The translations under genes and the position numbers were made by a program. Under the pieces are notes generated by a model, which was not told the origin of the DNA, made no database searches, and saw nothing but the letters and a program-made list of their open reading frames with translations. A DNA stretch of 12,234 bases from Chloroflexota bacterium (GTDB lineage: Bacteria > Chloroflexota > Dehalococcoidia > Lucifugimonadales > Lucifugimonadaceae). The DNA is taken from assembly GCA_002730795.1 (NCBI GenBank), contig PCAX01000016.1, positions 4,882-17,115 of the forward strand. The letters are read 5' to 3'. How positions within the stretch are numbered: the first letter of the stretch is position 1; each line of letters opens with the position of its first letter. Shown here piece after piece: positions 1 through 6,736 of the stretch.

Positions 1-663
1 GCTCAAAAACATAATATACCCGTAGTTTCTATCGCCGATATAATAGCTTATAGAATTACCCACGAAACACTAATAAACCGAGTAAGTGAAACTCGTATAC
101 CAACGGAATACGGTCAGTTTAATCTTTACGCTTACAGCAGCTCCGTTGATAAAGACGAACACCTAGCATTAGTAATGGGCGATGTGTCAGCAAGACCTTC
201 AGTACTAGTGAGGGTTGAATCAGAGTGCCTGACAGGTCACGTCTTCGGAAGCCGCCGATGTGATTGCGGAGACCAAGTTAAATTAGCTATGAAACAGATC
301 GCTGATGAAGGTAGTGGCGTGTTGGTGTATATGAGGCAAGAAGGCAGGGGCATAGGTTTACTCAATAAATTGAAAGCTTATGAATTACAAGATAGAGGCA
401 TGGACACCGTCGAAGCAAATGAATCTCTGGGATTCCCAATGGATGTAAGGCGATACGGAGTTGGAGCCCAAATCCTTAGAGACATAGGTATTACGAAATT
501 TAGATTACTAACCAACAATCCCAAAAAAGTTGCGGGCCTCTCTGGGTTTGGTCTGGAAATGGAAAAACAAATCCCATTTATGGCACCCGTTAACGACGAT
601 AATCGGGAATATTTAAAGACAAAAGCGTTAAAAATGGGACATACGCTAAAACTAGATGATTAA
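1..663 (+). CDS. ribBA: RibBA C-terminal part: end of DHBP synthase domain plus GTP cyclohydrolase II (5' truncated by window)
   Basis: An open frame runs from base 1 to a TAA at 661-663 (220 codons). The start lies outside the window; the ATG at 175 is internal. Residues 1-22 (IPVVSIADIIAYR) match the end of a 3,4-dihydroxy-2-butanone-4-phosphate synthase domain. The rest is GTP cyclohydrolase II, which opens GTP to the pyrimidine that begins riboflavin synthesis. Visible marks are the zinc cysteines 76, 87 and 89 (ESEC, then RRCDC, the spacing of E. coli RibA), the catalytic and substrate loop RQEGRGIGL at about 112-120, and LTNNPKK near the end. Fusion of the two domains is the common RibBA arrangement; only the second domain is complete here. 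ribH follows after 17 bp in the same direction, so this is the tail of a riboflavin operon. Activity of the RibB half cannot be judged because its active site is off the window. Confidence 0.96.
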   Translation, partial: AQKHNIPVVSIADIIAYRITHETLINRVSETRIPTEYGQFNLYAYSSSVDKDEHLALVMGDVSARPSVLVRVESECLTGHVFGSRRCDCGDQVKLAMKQIADEGSGVLVYMRQEGRGIGLLNKLKAYELQDRGMDTVEANESLGFPMDVRRYGVGAQILRDIGITKFRLLTNNPKKVAGLSGFGLEMEKQIPFMAPVNDDNREYLKTKALKMGHTLKLDD

Positions 664-680
664 TAAGAGAAATTTATCGA

Positions 681-1130
681 ATGTCCCCAACAATAAAATC
701 ATCAGATAGAATTGGCGAGTTGAAAATAGGCATCGCTGCCGCTCGATTTAACTCACACATCACAAACTCAATGTTCGACCGATGTCACAAAAGATTATTG
801 GACTTAGGGGTAGCAAAAGGCAACATTACGGTAGCACGCGTTCCCGGATCATTTGAACTTCCATATGCCATTAAATCCTTAATAGTAAATAACGATTTAA
901 ATGCGGCTATTGCTCTTGGTGCCGTGATTAAAGGTCAAACATCTCATTTTCTGTTTATATCTCAAGCTGTCAGCCAAGGACTATCGACCGTATCCATCGA
1001 AACTTCAGTACCCGTAATTTTTGGTGTTTTGACAACCGATAACACCGAACAAGCATTAGCTCGGATCGAGAAGGCTGTGGGTTATGCCGAATCAGCCGTC
1101 GAAATGGGTTCTAAAATTTTTGATCCCTAA
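681..1130 (+). CDS. ribH: 6,7-dimethyl-8-ribityllumazine synthase
   Basis: Lumazine synthase condenses the RibA/RibD-derived pyrimidine with 3,4-dihydroxybutanone phosphate in the penultimate step of riboflavin synthesis. The 149-residue product is close to the usual 150-160. Family motifs are in order: ARFN (21-24), VPGSFELP (54-61), GAVIKGQTSHF (80-90) with the catalytic His89, and FGVLTT (114-119). Arg128 fits the conserved phosphate-binding Arg. The segment after it is short: the usual stretch containing NKG before the final helix (E. coli-type RAGTKAGNKGAEAA) is replaced by RIEKAVGYAESA, about five residues shorter. The ATG at 681 has only a weak purine stretch (AGAGAA) upstream. The gene lies 17 bp after ribBA and is probably translated from the same transcript. 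It converges on the aldolase gene with 21 bp between the stops and no clear hairpin there. Confidence 0.96.
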   Translation: MSPTIKSSDRIGELKIGIAAARFNSHITNSMFDRCHKRLLDLGVAKGNITVARVPGSFELPYAIKSLIVNNDLNAAIALGAVIKGQTSHFLFISQAVSQGLSTVSIETSVPVIFGVLTTDNTEQALARIEKAVGYAESAVEMGSKIFDP

Positions 1131-1151
1131 AGACATACGTAAAAGTTTTGT

Positions 1152-2054
1152 TTATCGTGGTCCCTTTAAAAGTCCGGCTTCTCCGGCAAGTTCCATTACA
1201 GTTGATTTTTCACTTTCGTTTAGTGTTTTTACAGGTGGAATGGGTATCCCACAGTCTACACCGGTACGTTCGGATAAAATTATTTTTGTGACATGAGCTG
1301 GAGTGTCGAACATTCTGGTAATTGAGACTATCTTCGAAATTCCATCTTGAAGTTTTTTAGCATTAGAAATATCACCATTTTTCCAAGCTTTATAAAGGCT
1401 CACGTAATGCCATGGTGATATCGATAAAGGAGCGTCCACCGTCCCTACAGCTCCCAAAGTCAAAGCGGGTAAAGGCAAAGCTCCATTCCCCGAAAAACAC
1501 TTAAGGCCCATATCGGAAAATATTTTTATGTCTTGAAAATTTGGGGCAGAATGTTTAAGACCTACAACATTTGGAACTTTATCAACGATTTCCTCCATCA
1601 TGCTGGGAGTAGTTTCAACTTGAGTAAGTTGTGGCAAGTTGTATATAAAAAAAGGTAATCCATCCGCCGCTTCAGACACCCTTTTATAATGTTCTACAAC
1701 TGTTTCAACAGTAGACCGGAAAAAAAATGGCGGGACACAACACACAGCATCACATCCTGATTTTGCAGCTGCCGATGCTCCCTTTACCGCACTTTCTGTA
1801 CTGATAGCGCCAACGTGCATTATTGATAAACATCTCCCAGAACATGTCTCACCAGCGATTCTCGCAACGGTTTCTCTCTGGGAGTCGGATAATACAGGAC
1901 CTTCGCCGGTGCTTCCAGCAACCCAAAATCCATTAACGCCGTGAGAAATATTGTCTTCAAAAATTTCCCGTAACGCATTTTCCAATACATTCCCATCACG
2001 AAACGGAGTGGGGTTAGCGGGGAATACACCTTCGAATTTGAGTTCATTTTTCAT
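1152..2054 (-). CDS. DapA/NanA/KDG-aldolase family class I lyase, probably not a true DHDPS
   Basis: This 300-residue protein belongs to the pyruvate-dependent Schiff-base aldolases (dihydrodipicolinate synthase, N-acetylneuraminate lyase, 2-keto-3-deoxy-sugar-acid aldolase or dehydratase). The carboxylate-binding loop GSTGE is at 47-51, the catalytic Tyr138 is in YNLP (138-141), and the Schiff-base Lys167 is in GLKHS. The small-residue motif GAVGTVDA follows later. In E. coli DapA the Arg138 five residues after the catalytic Tyr binds the aspartate-semialdehyde carboxylate. Here the equivalent position is Leu143 (YNLPQL), so a lysine-pathway role is unlikely and an acid-sugar aldolase or related lyase is more plausible. 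The substrate cannot be named. The ATG at 2054 has GAGGG upstream with 8 nt spacing. The gene stands alone between ribH and the tRNAs; the same-strand amidase lies across the tRNA pair. Confidence 0.9.
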   Translation of the reverse strand: MKNELKFEGVFPANPTPFRDGNVLENALREIFEDNISHGVNGFWVAGSTGEGPVLSDSQRETVARIAGETCSGRCLSIMHVGAISTESAVKGASAAAKSGCDAVCCVPPFFFRSTVETVVEHYKRVSEAADGLPFFIYNLPQLTQVETTPSMMEEIVDKVPNVVGLKHSAPNFQDIKIFSDMGLKCFSGNGALPLPALTLGAVGTVDAPLSISPWHYVSLYKAWKNGDISNAKKLQDGISKIVSITRMFDTPAHVTKIILSERTGVDCGIPIPPVKTLNESEKSTVMELAGEAGLLKGPR

Positions 2055-2187
2055 TTTTGTTACCCTCAGTTTGGTTAATTATTTTACCTAAATATCAAAT
2101 ACTTATACTTTAAACATTCTATACATACCATTACGTGAAAATCGTGCTAAATGATAAAATAAATTGTTACCTTACGAATGATAACTT
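2055..2187. other. Divergent intergenic region between the aldolase gene and the tRNAs
   Basis: This 133 bp AT-rich stretch should hold the control sites for both sides. On the plus strand an extended -10 box is visible for the tRNAs (2152-2160). On the minus strand the aldolase Shine-Dalgarno GAGGG sits just before its ATG, but I see no convincing -35/-10 pair for it. No riboswitch-like or repeated structure is apparent. Confidence 0.6.
2152..2160 (+). promoter_or_regulatory. Extended -10 promoter for the tRNA-Gln/tRNA-Glu pair
   Basis: The sequence TGATAAAAT fits the extended -10 form TGnTATAAT with one mismatch. It lies 27 bp before the tRNA-Gln 5' end, which leaves room for a short leader. 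The upstream -35 region is poor (TTACGT at 18 bp spacing), as expected when an extended -10 is used. This is inferred from sequence only. Confidence 0.45.
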
Positions 2188-2261
2188 TGCCGATTAGGTT
2201 AGTGGTAGACCACCAGACTCTGAATCTGGGTGCCCAGGTTCGAATCCTGGATCGGCAGCCA
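2188..2261 (+). tRNA. tRNA-Gln (anticodon CUG)
   Basis: A full cloverleaf can be drawn. The acceptor TGCCGAT pairs with ATCGGCA (2251-2257), the D stem GGTT pairs with GACC, the anticodon stem CCAGA pairs with TCTGG, and the T stem CCAGG pairs with CCTGG around TTCGAAT. The loop CTCTGAA puts the anticodon CTG at 2220-2222, which reads CAG. The U1-A72 pair and discriminator G (2258) are typical bacterial glutamine identity features. CCA is encoded at 2259-2261. tRNA-Glu follows after 3 nt, so the two are cotranscribed. Confidence 0.96.
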
Positions 2262-2264
2262 ATT

Positions 2265-2340
2265 GGCGCTATCGTCCAGAGGCCTAGGACGCAGCCCTCT
2301 CAAGGCTGAAACCGGGGTTCGAATCCCCGTAGCGCTACCA
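2265..2340 (+). tRNA. tRNA-Glu (anticodon CUC)
   Basis: The acceptor GGCGCTA pairs with TAGCGCT (2330-2336) through a G1-U72 wobble pair. The anticodon stem CAGCC pairs with GGCTG around loop CTCTCAA, with anticodon CTC at 2299-2301 (codon GAG). The T arm CGGGG-TTCGAAT-CCCCG is perfect and CCA is encoded at 2338-2340. The gene ends 7 bp before the stop of the oppositely oriented amidase. No terminator hairpin fits between them, so transcription probably runs some way into the antisense of the amidase gene. Confidence 0.96.
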
Positions 2341-2347
2341 TCACTAA

Positions 2348-3781
2348 CTATATTTCAGGTTTATATTGGCCCCATGGTTTCACATCTTCGAATCTTTTCG
2401 AGGCAGACAATATAGTTTCTTCGGACCACATATCGCCAACTATTTGGAGACCAACCGGTAACCCTGATGATGAAAATCCGATTGGTATAGTTGCAGCGGG
2501 GTTTCCCGTCAAATTAAACAGATATGAATAAGGGGTGAACCCCCATAAAGGATGAATCACCTGTTGGCCGTTGATTACCGCTGGTTGATCATTTATTTTG
2601 AATGCTGGGACAGCTAGAGTAGGTGTTAAAAGAAAGTCGTAACCATCAAAAAATACATTCGTATAATTCCTGTACCAGCCCATGTTGCAGTTCACTTCCC
2701 ACATACGTTTGCCAGAAATAGATTGAGCGTGCTCCATATATCCAAAGAAGTAATCGGTTAAAAGATCTGGAGTTTTTTTATAGTCATTCTCATATACGTA
2801 AAACCCTTTGATACAAAAATAATCGAACCAAGTTTGAAATATTTCTTCATATGTCCCTGGGGAAAAATTCACTTCTTCGACAGCAATACCCAATGACTCA
2901 AAAATTTTAGCAGCCCGTTCCCCCAAATCCAAAATCTCCGGTTCAACGGGATTGCCCCCTATAGTGGTAGCCCATCCAGCTTTCATACCTGTAACATCCG
3001 CGTCGATGCCTGCAAAAAAATCTGGAACTTCCAAAGTCGAAGCTCCATATTCCGCTTGAGGGTCAAAACCAGATATGATCGATAAAGTAATAGCTGAGTC
3101 AGAAACTGTTCTAGTTAAAGGTCCGGGTGAGGAATTATTAGTTATATTGAATGATCCTCTTCCTGTTTGATACCTAGGAGATCTTCCTTGAGTAGGTTTT
3201 ATTCCATATATTCCCGTAAATCCCGCTGGTATACGAACTGAACCACCCCCATCTCCACCCGGTGAAAATGGAGATAACCCTGATGCTACAGCAACCGCCG
3301 ATCCTCCGCTCGATCCACCAGGAGTCTTATCTCTGTCCCAAGGATTACGCGCTGGTCCACAAATACGGTTTTCGGTAGTACCAGAAAATCCATTTTCTGG
3401 TGTATTGGTTTTCCCTGCAACTATTCCTCCAGAATTTTTAATTCTCCTAACCGTGAGGCTGTCATTATCAGAAATGAAGTTTTTGTAAGGCAAAGAGCCA
3501 TGTGTGAAAGGCAAACCTTTTACTGACTCCATATCCTTAACAGGCACAGGAATACCTGTCAAAATTCCTTTACCATTCGAGTGTCTAATCGCTTCATCGG
3601 CTTTTTCAGCTTCAATTAATATGGAATCATCAGGTGGGGTAATAAATACACCACATGAAGTTAATTCTTCGGATCTATTCAAAAATCTTTCAGTCAATTC
3701 ATAAGATGAAATTGCCCTACTGTCCAATAAATGGCGTAATTCAGTTATGGACTTATAATCGAATTCACGGTTTGTTGACAT
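2348..3781 (-). CDS. Amidase signature family hydrolase
   Basis: This 477-residue serine amidase of the GatA/FAAH-like amidase-signature family would hydrolyse a C-N amide bond to a carboxylate. The Ser-cisSer-Lys triad is complete: Lys82 in PVPVKDM, cis-Ser157 in GGSSGGS and nucleophile Ser181 in GGDGGGSVRIPA. The 75 and 24 residue spacings match those in GatA. The signature continues as FTGIYGIKPTQGR. It is unlikely to be GatA, because no gatB or gatC is adjacent and it sits with catabolic genes; the substrate is unknown. No signal peptide is visible, so it should be cytoplasmic. The ATG at 3781 has GAGGTGA upstream with GAGG 6 nt from the start. It is the last gene of a minus-strand operon, starting 19 bp after the ThDP enzyme stop. 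Confidence 0.93.
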   Translation of the reverse strand: MSTNREFDYKSITELRHLLDSRAISSYELTERFLNRSEELTSCGVFITPPDDSILIEAEKADEAIRHSNGKGILTGIPVPVKDMESVKGLPFTHGSLPYKNFISDNDSLTVRRIKNSGGIVAGKTNTPENGFSGTTENRICGPARNPWDRDKTPGGSSGGSAVAVASGLSPFSPGGDGGGSVRIPAGFTGIYGIKPTQGRSPRYQTGRGSFNITNNSSPGPLTRTVSDSAITLSIISGFDPQAEYGASTLEVPDFFAGIDADVTGMKAGWATTIGGNPVEPEILDLGERAAKIFESLGIAVEEVNFSPGTYEEIFQTWFDYFCIKGFYVYENDYKKTPDLLTDYFFGYMEHAQSISGKRMWEVNCNMGWYRNYTNVFFDGYDFLLTPTLAVPAFKINDQPAVINGQQVIHPLWGFTPYSYLFNLTGNPAATIPIGFSSSGLPVGLQIVGDMWSEETILSASKRFEDVKPWGQYKPEI

Positions 3782-3800
3782 AAATCACCTCGTTTCGTAT

Positions 3801-5441
3801 TCATTCCATTTTTGATCCAACAAATTTCGAAAGGGCACGCGCTGTCGGGTCAGTATGAACATTTACTATAGCGGGAACACCACTATTTGATGCTCTATCT
3901 AGTGCCGGAATTATATCTTCGGGTTGTTCAACTAACTCACCGTAACCCCCTAATGCTTCAGCTATCAAGTCAAAACGGGTAAATCCAAGTTCGCGACCAG
4001 GTTTTCTGACCCCTTCGATTCTAGCAGTCCACCCTTCATTATTTGACACAACTATAATCATCGGTAGAGAGTGACGAACTGCCGTATCAAAATCCTGAAT
4101 ATTCATACCCAGAGACCCGTCACCATGTAATGCTATAACTTGTTTGTTTGGTTTGGCAATTTTAGCTCCAATTGCATAAGGAAGGCCAACACCCATACAG
4201 CCTGTCACTCCAGAATTTAACCTATGACCGGGGTAATAAGTTGGTATAGATTGGCGCCCATAGTGGAGGATTTCATTCCCATCAACTACAAGAATAGCGT
4301 CCCTATCCATAAAATCCCTAAGGTCCTTACACAGTCTAAGAGGATGAATAGGAGTCTGAGAGGAATTTTCTAGATCGAAAACTTTTTTCTTCCGATCGAA
4401 ATCTATGTTTTTTAAATATTCAAGCCAATTTTGTCGAACATCGGTGTTTACGTCAGCGTTTGTATTACTAATCTCATCATTGAGTTTAACCAAAACATCT
4501 CTTACATCACCAACTATACCGATGTCGACGGGTCTATTATTTCCAATTTCATCAGGATAAATATCAACTTGAACAATTTTCGCGCCGGGATTGATTCTTT
4601 TCCCAAATGTCATGACCCAGTTAAATCTTGTGCCCAAAACGAGAACTAAATCACATTCTCGAAAGGCTGTTGACCTTGCCCCCGGAAAAGAATATTGGTG
4701 ATCATCGGGTAAAAGGCCTCGGGACATTGGTGTCGTGTAAAAAGGGACTTCCGTACTATCTACTAATCTGGAAAGCTCATTTTCCGATCCGGACCACCAG
4801 GCTCCTCCTCCCGCAAGAATTAGGGGTCGGCGGCTTTTTGCCAAAAGTTCAGCAGTCTTCTTGATTAAATCAAGGTCTGTTTTGGGCAATGGGACAGTTT
4901 GGGATGAGTTCGGAAAATCCACTTCGCTTTCCGACAGGGAATCATACAAAATATCTTCATTGCAATCTATATACACTGGCCCAGGTCTTCCGGTGGTAGC
5001 TATCCTAAATGCTTTGGATATCTCTTCAGGATATTGCCTTGGATCCGTGGGCCGTATAACACATTTTGACACAGGTTCGAAAATTGAAACCTGATCAATT
5101 TCTTGAAACCCACCCTTACCAAAATCGGATATTGGGCCAGCTCCACCTAACGTTATCATTGGAGCACAATCTACAAATGCATTATATTGTCCAGTCAACA
5201 GGTTCAGTGTGCCAGGTCCAGAAGCGGCCGTAGTAACACCTGGTTTTCGTAGTACCCGAGTATAAGCGTGCGCAGCCATAGAAGCCGCTTGTTCGTGTCT
5301 AAAATCAAAAGTATCTATACCCATATCTTCCGAATTATTCACTATTTCATAATTTGGACCCCCCATTAGATAGAAAATTTTTTCTACATTCTCTTCTTTT
5401 AGGGTGCGGGCTATTAAATAACTTCCATCAATCTTCGGCAT
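3801..5441 (-). CDS. Thiamine-diphosphate-dependent enzyme, acetolactate-synthase-like
   Basis: The 546-residue protein has the three-domain layout of the acetolactate synthase / 2-hydroxyacyl-CoA lyase / oxalyl-CoA decarboxylase superfamily. The N-terminal pyrimidine-binding domain carries the activating Glu50 (RHEQAA), SGPG (74-77), and FQE (112-114) followed by a TK-like SK, a pattern seen in acetolactate synthases. A central domain follows. The C-terminal diphosphate-binding domain carries GDG (440-442) and NN (467-468), the Mg/ThDP motif with normal spacing. It would cleave or join C-C bonds next to a carbonyl, for example in 2-keto acids or 2-hydroxyacyl-CoA. No small regulatory subunit (ilvN) or ilvC lies nearby, so a branched-chain amino acid role is doubtful. 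The ATG at 5441 has AGGA with 6 nt spacing. The peptidase gene lies 50 bp upstream on the same strand. Confidence 0.9.
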   Translation of the reverse strand: MPKIDGSYLIARTLKEENVEKIFYLMGGPNYEIVNNSEDMGIDTFDFRHEQAASMAAHAYTRVLRKPGVTTAASGPGTLNLLTGQYNAFVDCAPMITLGGAGPISDFGKGGFQEIDQVSIFEPVSKCVIRPTDPRQYPEEISKAFRIATTGRPGPVYIDCNEDILYDSLSESEVDFPNSSQTVPLPKTDLDLIKKTAELLAKSRRPLILAGGGAWWSGSENELSRLVDSTEVPFYTTPMSRGLLPDDHQYSFPGARSTAFRECDLVLVLGTRFNWVMTFGKRINPGAKIVQVDIYPDEIGNNRPVDIGIVGDVRDVLVKLNDEISNTNADVNTDVRQNWLEYLKNIDFDRKKKVFDLENSSQTPIHPLRLCKDLRDFMDRDAILVVDGNEILHYGRQSIPTYYPGHRLNSGVTGCMGVGLPYAIGAKIAKPNKQVIALHGDGSLGMNIQDFDTAVRHSLPMIIVVSNNEGWTARIEGVRKPGRELGFTRFDLIAEALGGYGELVEQPEDIIPALDRASNSGVPAIVNVHTDPTARALSKFVGSKME

Positions 5442-5491
5442 ACGTTTTCCTATTAGAGTTTAATTTCCTGAAGTAATAATTGTAGGCGTCA

Positions 5492-6625
5492 CTAATAAGA
5501 CTGTTTTAGTCGATTTTTTATGTTTTGCGAAATTTTCGGAAATGAATTAGTAACGGCTATCGGTGATTTGGCAGTCATCATTTCATATAAAAGGCTAACA
5601 CCATTAAAATAATCCTCCATGGATATATATTCCATTTCAACAGAATTTTTGCCTCTGTTATGCCAATTACCTAAGGGGAAAGCGATTCCCGAAACGTTGT
5701 AGCCATAAGAACCAAACGCAGACCCTTCACAGGTACCAGCATCCATGAGAGACCTTTGGTATTTAAATGAATCAGAGCGTTTTGAAATCTGATTAGCATA
5801 CCATCTAACCAATGATTCAGGTTCGTTATGGAACGTAGTCATCTTATCACCAACTCGTATCACAGGTCCGTCACCAATTTTAACTCCATCGATTTCCGAA
5901 CTGGTTTCAATGGAATACACCATCGACCTGTTATTCAATTTTCCGGATTGAGCCGCCAATCGTGCACCAATTAATCCTATTTCCTCCGCTCTCGTGAATA
6001 ACGCTGTTACTGGTCTATTGAATTTCCTCTTTGAAGCCTGCGTAATAGCCGCTAATATCGCAGCACAACCGGCCAAATCATCGGCAGATCTAGACCATAT
6101 AAACTCTTTCCCGTAATCGATTTCAAAAGGCGGTAAATCTAATATTACTGGCCTAGGTAAATTGCCAATCTCAGTGTTTTGATCAAGACGCGCCTCTAAA
6201 TAATCCACCATTAACCAATCAGAATTATCGATAGACGTATCTTTATACTTATTTTGTTCGACACCCAGGATCGAGGCAGGAATAGCCTGCAAATTATCTG
6301 CAATGACTTTCAATTTCAGTCCAGTTGTCGCCACATGTTTAGAATGCCCTCCAAGGACTTTAATTTTTAATCGGTTCCCTACCTTTTCTACGACCTCAAA
6401 GGCGGGATGATCCATATGGGCAACGAAAACAACCGGCGTATTATCTTTCTGGACCAAAGATTCAACATAAAGGTTACCCCATTCATCCTCACTTACCTTC
6501 AGTTCAAAAGGGATAAGAATATTTTTTATTTCACTGCATATTTCACCCTCATGGAAAGAAGCCGTGGCAATATCAGATAATCTCCTGAAATATTCTAACG
6601 CAATATCATTTGTTCCATTTTCCAT
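5492..6625 (-). CDS. M42-like metallopeptidase (aminopeptidase/deacylase), start moved to the ATG at 6625
   Basis: The 377-residue protein resembles M42 (TET/glutamyl aminopeptidase) enzymes, cytoplasmic di-metal exopeptidases. Positions matching the metal and catalytic set are His70 and Asp72 (AHMD), Asp182 (SADDLAGC), Glu214/Glu215 (TRAEEIGLIGA), Glu240 (SIETSS) and His322 (NWHN). Three places differ from the usual family: HMDHPAFEV for HMDEIGF, Glu240 where M42 has Asp, and DAGTCEGSAF for the common GGTDA-type stretch. The substrate may therefore be unusual and a different amidohydrolase activity is possible. The frame can be extended to a TTG at 6661 (389 residues). The ATG at 6625 is preferred because AGGAG lies 11 nt upstream and a likely -10 box sits at 6668-6676, which would start transcription at about the TTG itself. 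This is the first gene of the minus-strand operon with the ThDP enzyme and amidase. Confidence 0.86.
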   Translation of the reverse strand: MENGTNDIALEYFRRLSDIATASFHEGEICSEIKNILIPFELKVSEDEWGNLYVESLVQKDNTPVVFVAHMDHPAFEVVEKVGNRLKIKVLGGHSKHVATTGLKLKVIADNLQAIPASILGVEQNKYKDTSIDNSDWLMVDYLEARLDQNTEIGNLPRPVILDLPPFEIDYGKEFIWSRSADDLAGCAAILAAITQASKRKFNRPVTALFTRAEEIGLIGARLAAQSGKLNNRSMVYSIETSSEIDGVKIGDGPVIRVGDKMTTFHNEPESLVRWYANQISKRSDSFKYQRSLMDAGTCEGSAFGSYGYNVSGIAFPLGNWHNRGKNSVEMEYISMEDYFNGVSLLYEMMTAKSPIAVTNSFPKISQNIKNRLKQSY

Positions 6626-6636
6626 AAATACTTCAT

Positions 6637-6641
6637 CTCCT
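6637..6641 (-). promoter_or_regulatory. Ribosome binding site deciding the M42-like peptidase start
   Basis: AGGAG on the minus strand lies 11 nt before the ATG at 6625, inside the extra 12 codons gained if the TTG at 6661 were used. No comparable site precedes the TTG. This favours the shorter protein. Confidence 0.6.
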
Positions 6642-6667
6642 ATCAAAACTGCAAGTTCCAATTAATG

Positions 6668-6676
6668 GTTATACCA
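6668..6676 (-). promoter_or_regulatory. Extended -10 promoter for the peptidase/ThDP/amidase operon
   Basis: Minus-strand TGGTATAAC matches TGnTATAAT with one mismatch. Transcription would start near 6661, about 35 nt before the ATG at 6625. I see no good -35 box. It lies in the 111 bp region shared with the divergent dehydrogenase operon, for which no equally clear box was found. Confidence 0.4.
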
Positions 6677-6736
6677 ATTACAATCACTAACATCATTGTT
6701 GCATTACCAACTTTAAGCCACGATTAACATAAAAGA

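Noticed and set aside
175..663. A separate 162-residue ribA gene starting at the ATG at 175
   Set aside because: The frame is open to base 1 and the upstream codons encode the end of a DHBP synthase domain, so this ATG is internal to a ribBA fusion.
1131..1151. Bidirectional terminator between ribH and the aldolase gene
   Set aside because: The 21 bp contains no stem of useful length and no T-tract following one.
2188..2340. tRNA-associated integration site marking a genomic island downstream
   Set aside because: I saw no second copy of the tRNA 3' end in the window and no integrase. The downstream genes match their neighbours in base composition by eye.
2348..3781. GatA subunit of Glu-tRNA(Gln) amidotransferase, suggested by the adjacent tRNA-Gln and tRNA-Glu genes
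   Set aside because: No gatB or gatC is nearby, the gene lies on the opposite strand in an operon with a ThDP enzyme and a peptidase, and the triad is common to all amidase-signature enzymes. The juxtaposition is probably chance.
6626..6736. A sigma70 -35/-10 promoter for the dehydrogenase operon (TTGCAT 6699-6704, GATTAA 6722-6727)
   Set aside because: The spacing is right but the -10 is poor and would lie almost on the start codon; not strong enough to annotate.
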